This document shows, one piece after another, positions 6,301-6,309 of a stretch of 6,309 nucleotides of DNA (the first letter of the stretch is position 1; every line of letters begins with the position of its first letter). This DNA comes from Bacteroidales bacterium (lineage in GTDB: Bacteria; Bacteroidota; Bacteroidia; Bacteroidales; UBA7960). The position numbers were made by a program, and so were the translations under genes. The DNA lies in contig SKYG01000161.1 of the NCBI GenBank assembly GCA_007128045.1, positions 1 through 6,309 on the forward strand, in the 5' to 3' direction. The notes under the pieces were generated by a model, which was not told the DNA's origin, made no database searches, and saw only the letters and a program-made list of their open reading frames with translations.

Positions 6301-6309
6301 AATCAGGAA
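3308..6309 (+). CDS. actB: Alternative complex III subunit B: Tat-exported MoCo-like/iron-sulfur protein (3' end beyond window)
   Basis: The frame is open from ATG 3308 to the window edge (1000 codons, no stop). A long leader carries a Tat motif, SRRDFLKW (56-63, RR at 57-58), a hydrophobic stretch and a lipobox-like LSAC (C77), so it may become a lipoprotein. Residues about 95-700 resemble a molybdopterin oxidoreductase, but the N-terminal cluster motif is reduced to one Cys (GNEYCPVLVKN). This agrees with the known ACIII fold, where this half binds no cofactor. Residues about 763-1000 are an NrfC/PsrB-like ferredoxin domain. It has CX2CX2CX3C (777, 780, 783, 787), CX2CX4CX3C (832, 835, 840, 844), the three-Cys CVGTKYCINNC (864, 870, 874), and a last set at 920, 923, 950, 954. 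Fifteen Cys fit three [4Fe-4S] and one [3Fe-4S] cluster. It would take electrons from the quinol site at ActC and hand them to ActA. Family members are roughly this long, so few residues should be missing. No other start precedes the Tat motif, and no Shine-Dalgarno is visible. Confidence 0.93.
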   Translation, partial: MKKYYKSLHEIKPEEPLQSGGLLADDLQNTGQDLTTDETGSIVNILSDGSNSTASSRRDFLKWCGISFVSATVLSACENPVKKAIPYLNQPETLTPGKASWYASTYLHGNEYCPVLVKNRDGRPIKIEGNDLSSITGGGTSARIQASVLSLYDTNARYKEPGFMGQAISWDEADTTIKTRLQSASNNGKRMVLVTPTLISPSTKALIEEARSVYPGLEVITWDPVSYSAIRKAHLQCFGHAIIPTYRFDQAELIVSFSADFLGTWLSPVEFARGYAKNRKLKQDNPSMSRHIQFETNLSVTGANADERIPVKPSEEKKILMALYHQLAKETGRSVPEGLTSGMETVGFDVERLAKDMLGNKGKVLVVSGHNQTDMQALVAGINYLAGAYGATLDVTYTMNAGDDDPEAFELFVNDMNNANVEAVLFYQSNPAYHFHDPQKFLDGLKKTPLTVSFASMKDETAKECQYVLPDHHYLESWNDAEPKTGYYSLGQPLIHPIFKTRQFQDTLLAWMDREPDFHQYVKIYWANAILPMQSFHQGFDSFWIESLQTGVHENPETAPRRPGAIQLPEYDDTSLKALDINEHEIEFSIHQHIAMADGTDANNPWLQELPDPISSVCWDNFAAIAAATAQTLDIKEGDVIRLNDKLDIPVLVQPGQAMGSISIALGYGRTHAGISADGRGGNAFLLSRWNGKDRLFNGGLDNWATTGNKHVFARTQTHFSMEGRAIVRESTLEAYKKDPAAGNELHEYHNKHASTLYPETTFEGHHWALMVDLNACTGCSTCVIGCQSENNIPVIGKEEVRRRRIMHWMRIDRYYNGDPNNPEVVFQPLMCQHCDHAPCENVCPVAATTHSQEGINQITYNRCVGTKYCINNCPYKVRRFNWFEYATKEKFNTHTTTDLGRMVLNPDVTVRERGVVEKCSFCVQRIQEAKLLAKNERRPLKDGEIIPACAQACPSNALVFGDLNDKNSRVAHMIKDPRNYHLLEELHTLPSVGYLTKIR
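3479..3541 (+). other. Tat signal h-region with lipobox-like Cys in ActB
   Basis: This part of actB encodes the second Arg of the twin-arginine pair (R58) through the residues after C77. DFLKWCGISFVSATVLSACE shows a Tat-type consensus start, a modest hydrophobic core and L-S-A-C, which fits the lipobox. The twin arginines lie unusually far in (57-58), after a polar N-terminal extension; such extended Tat leaders are described for MoCo/4Fe-4S proteins of this type. Whether C77 is lipidated cannot be decided from sequence. Confidence 0.55.

Noticed and set aside
3308..6309. ActB as a catalytic molybdenum oxidoreductase (formate dehydrogenase or polysulfide reductase type)
   Set aside because: The N-terminal cluster cysteines are reduced to one, the catalytic and ferredoxin halves are fused, and a multiheme ActA lies upstream. 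Together these fit ACIII rather than a molybdoenzyme.

Overview
The window looks like chromosomal DNA of a member of the Bacteroidota. Three things support this. Its respiratory genes are of the alternative complex III (ACIII) type with a Bacteroidota-style heme subunit. It carries a BlaI/M56 pair whose peptidase lies next to a TonB C-terminal module. Its one convincing promoter fits the Bacteroidota -33/-7 pattern (TTG, 20 bp, TAnnTTTG). Start codons lack strong Shine-Dalgarno sequences, and intergenic DNA is much more AT-rich than the genes.

Left part, minus strand (1-1500): a short operon reads leftward. A 124-aa BlaI/MecI/CopY-family repressor (944-1318) comes first, then a 274-aa membrane M56 (BlaR1/MecR1-like) metallopeptidase (89-913). 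Below the peptidase's stop, and already overlapping its last codons, a different minus-strand frame (126 to the window edge) encodes an unmistakable piece of a TonB C-terminal domain. The peptidase therefore looks like the front part of an M56-TonB fusion that has been internally shortened and frameshifted. Upstream of the repressor gene are two 16-bp dyads, AACTA-N6-TAGTT, exactly 20 bp apart. They overlay a match to the Bacteroidota promoter and are very probably the repressor's own operator.

Middle (1319-1859): a 541-bp divergent intergenic region holds the repressor promoter/operator, a short degenerate direct repeat in the repressor leader, and about 360 bp of AT-rich DNA in which I see no gene and no convincing promoter for the rightward operon.

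Right part, plus strand (1860-6309): the first two genes of an ACIII (quinol:electron acceptor oxidoreductase) operon. actA (1860-3236) encodes a six-CXXCH membrane cytochrome c, a monoheme domain followed by two membrane helices and the pentaheme domain. actB (3308 to beyond the window) encodes the large Tat-exported iron-sulfur subunit. It has a cofactor-less molybdopterin-oxidoreductase-like half and an NrfC-like half with fifteen cluster cysteines. A 40-bp tandem octamer repeat separates them. Electrons from menaquinol would pass through the iron-sulfur clusters of ActB to the hemes of ActA and on to a terminal oxidase. The actC-F genes are expected beyond the right edge.

I do not see an undescribed biological system. 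The points most worth a second look are the broken M56/TonB junction and the operator-promoter layout of the repressor.
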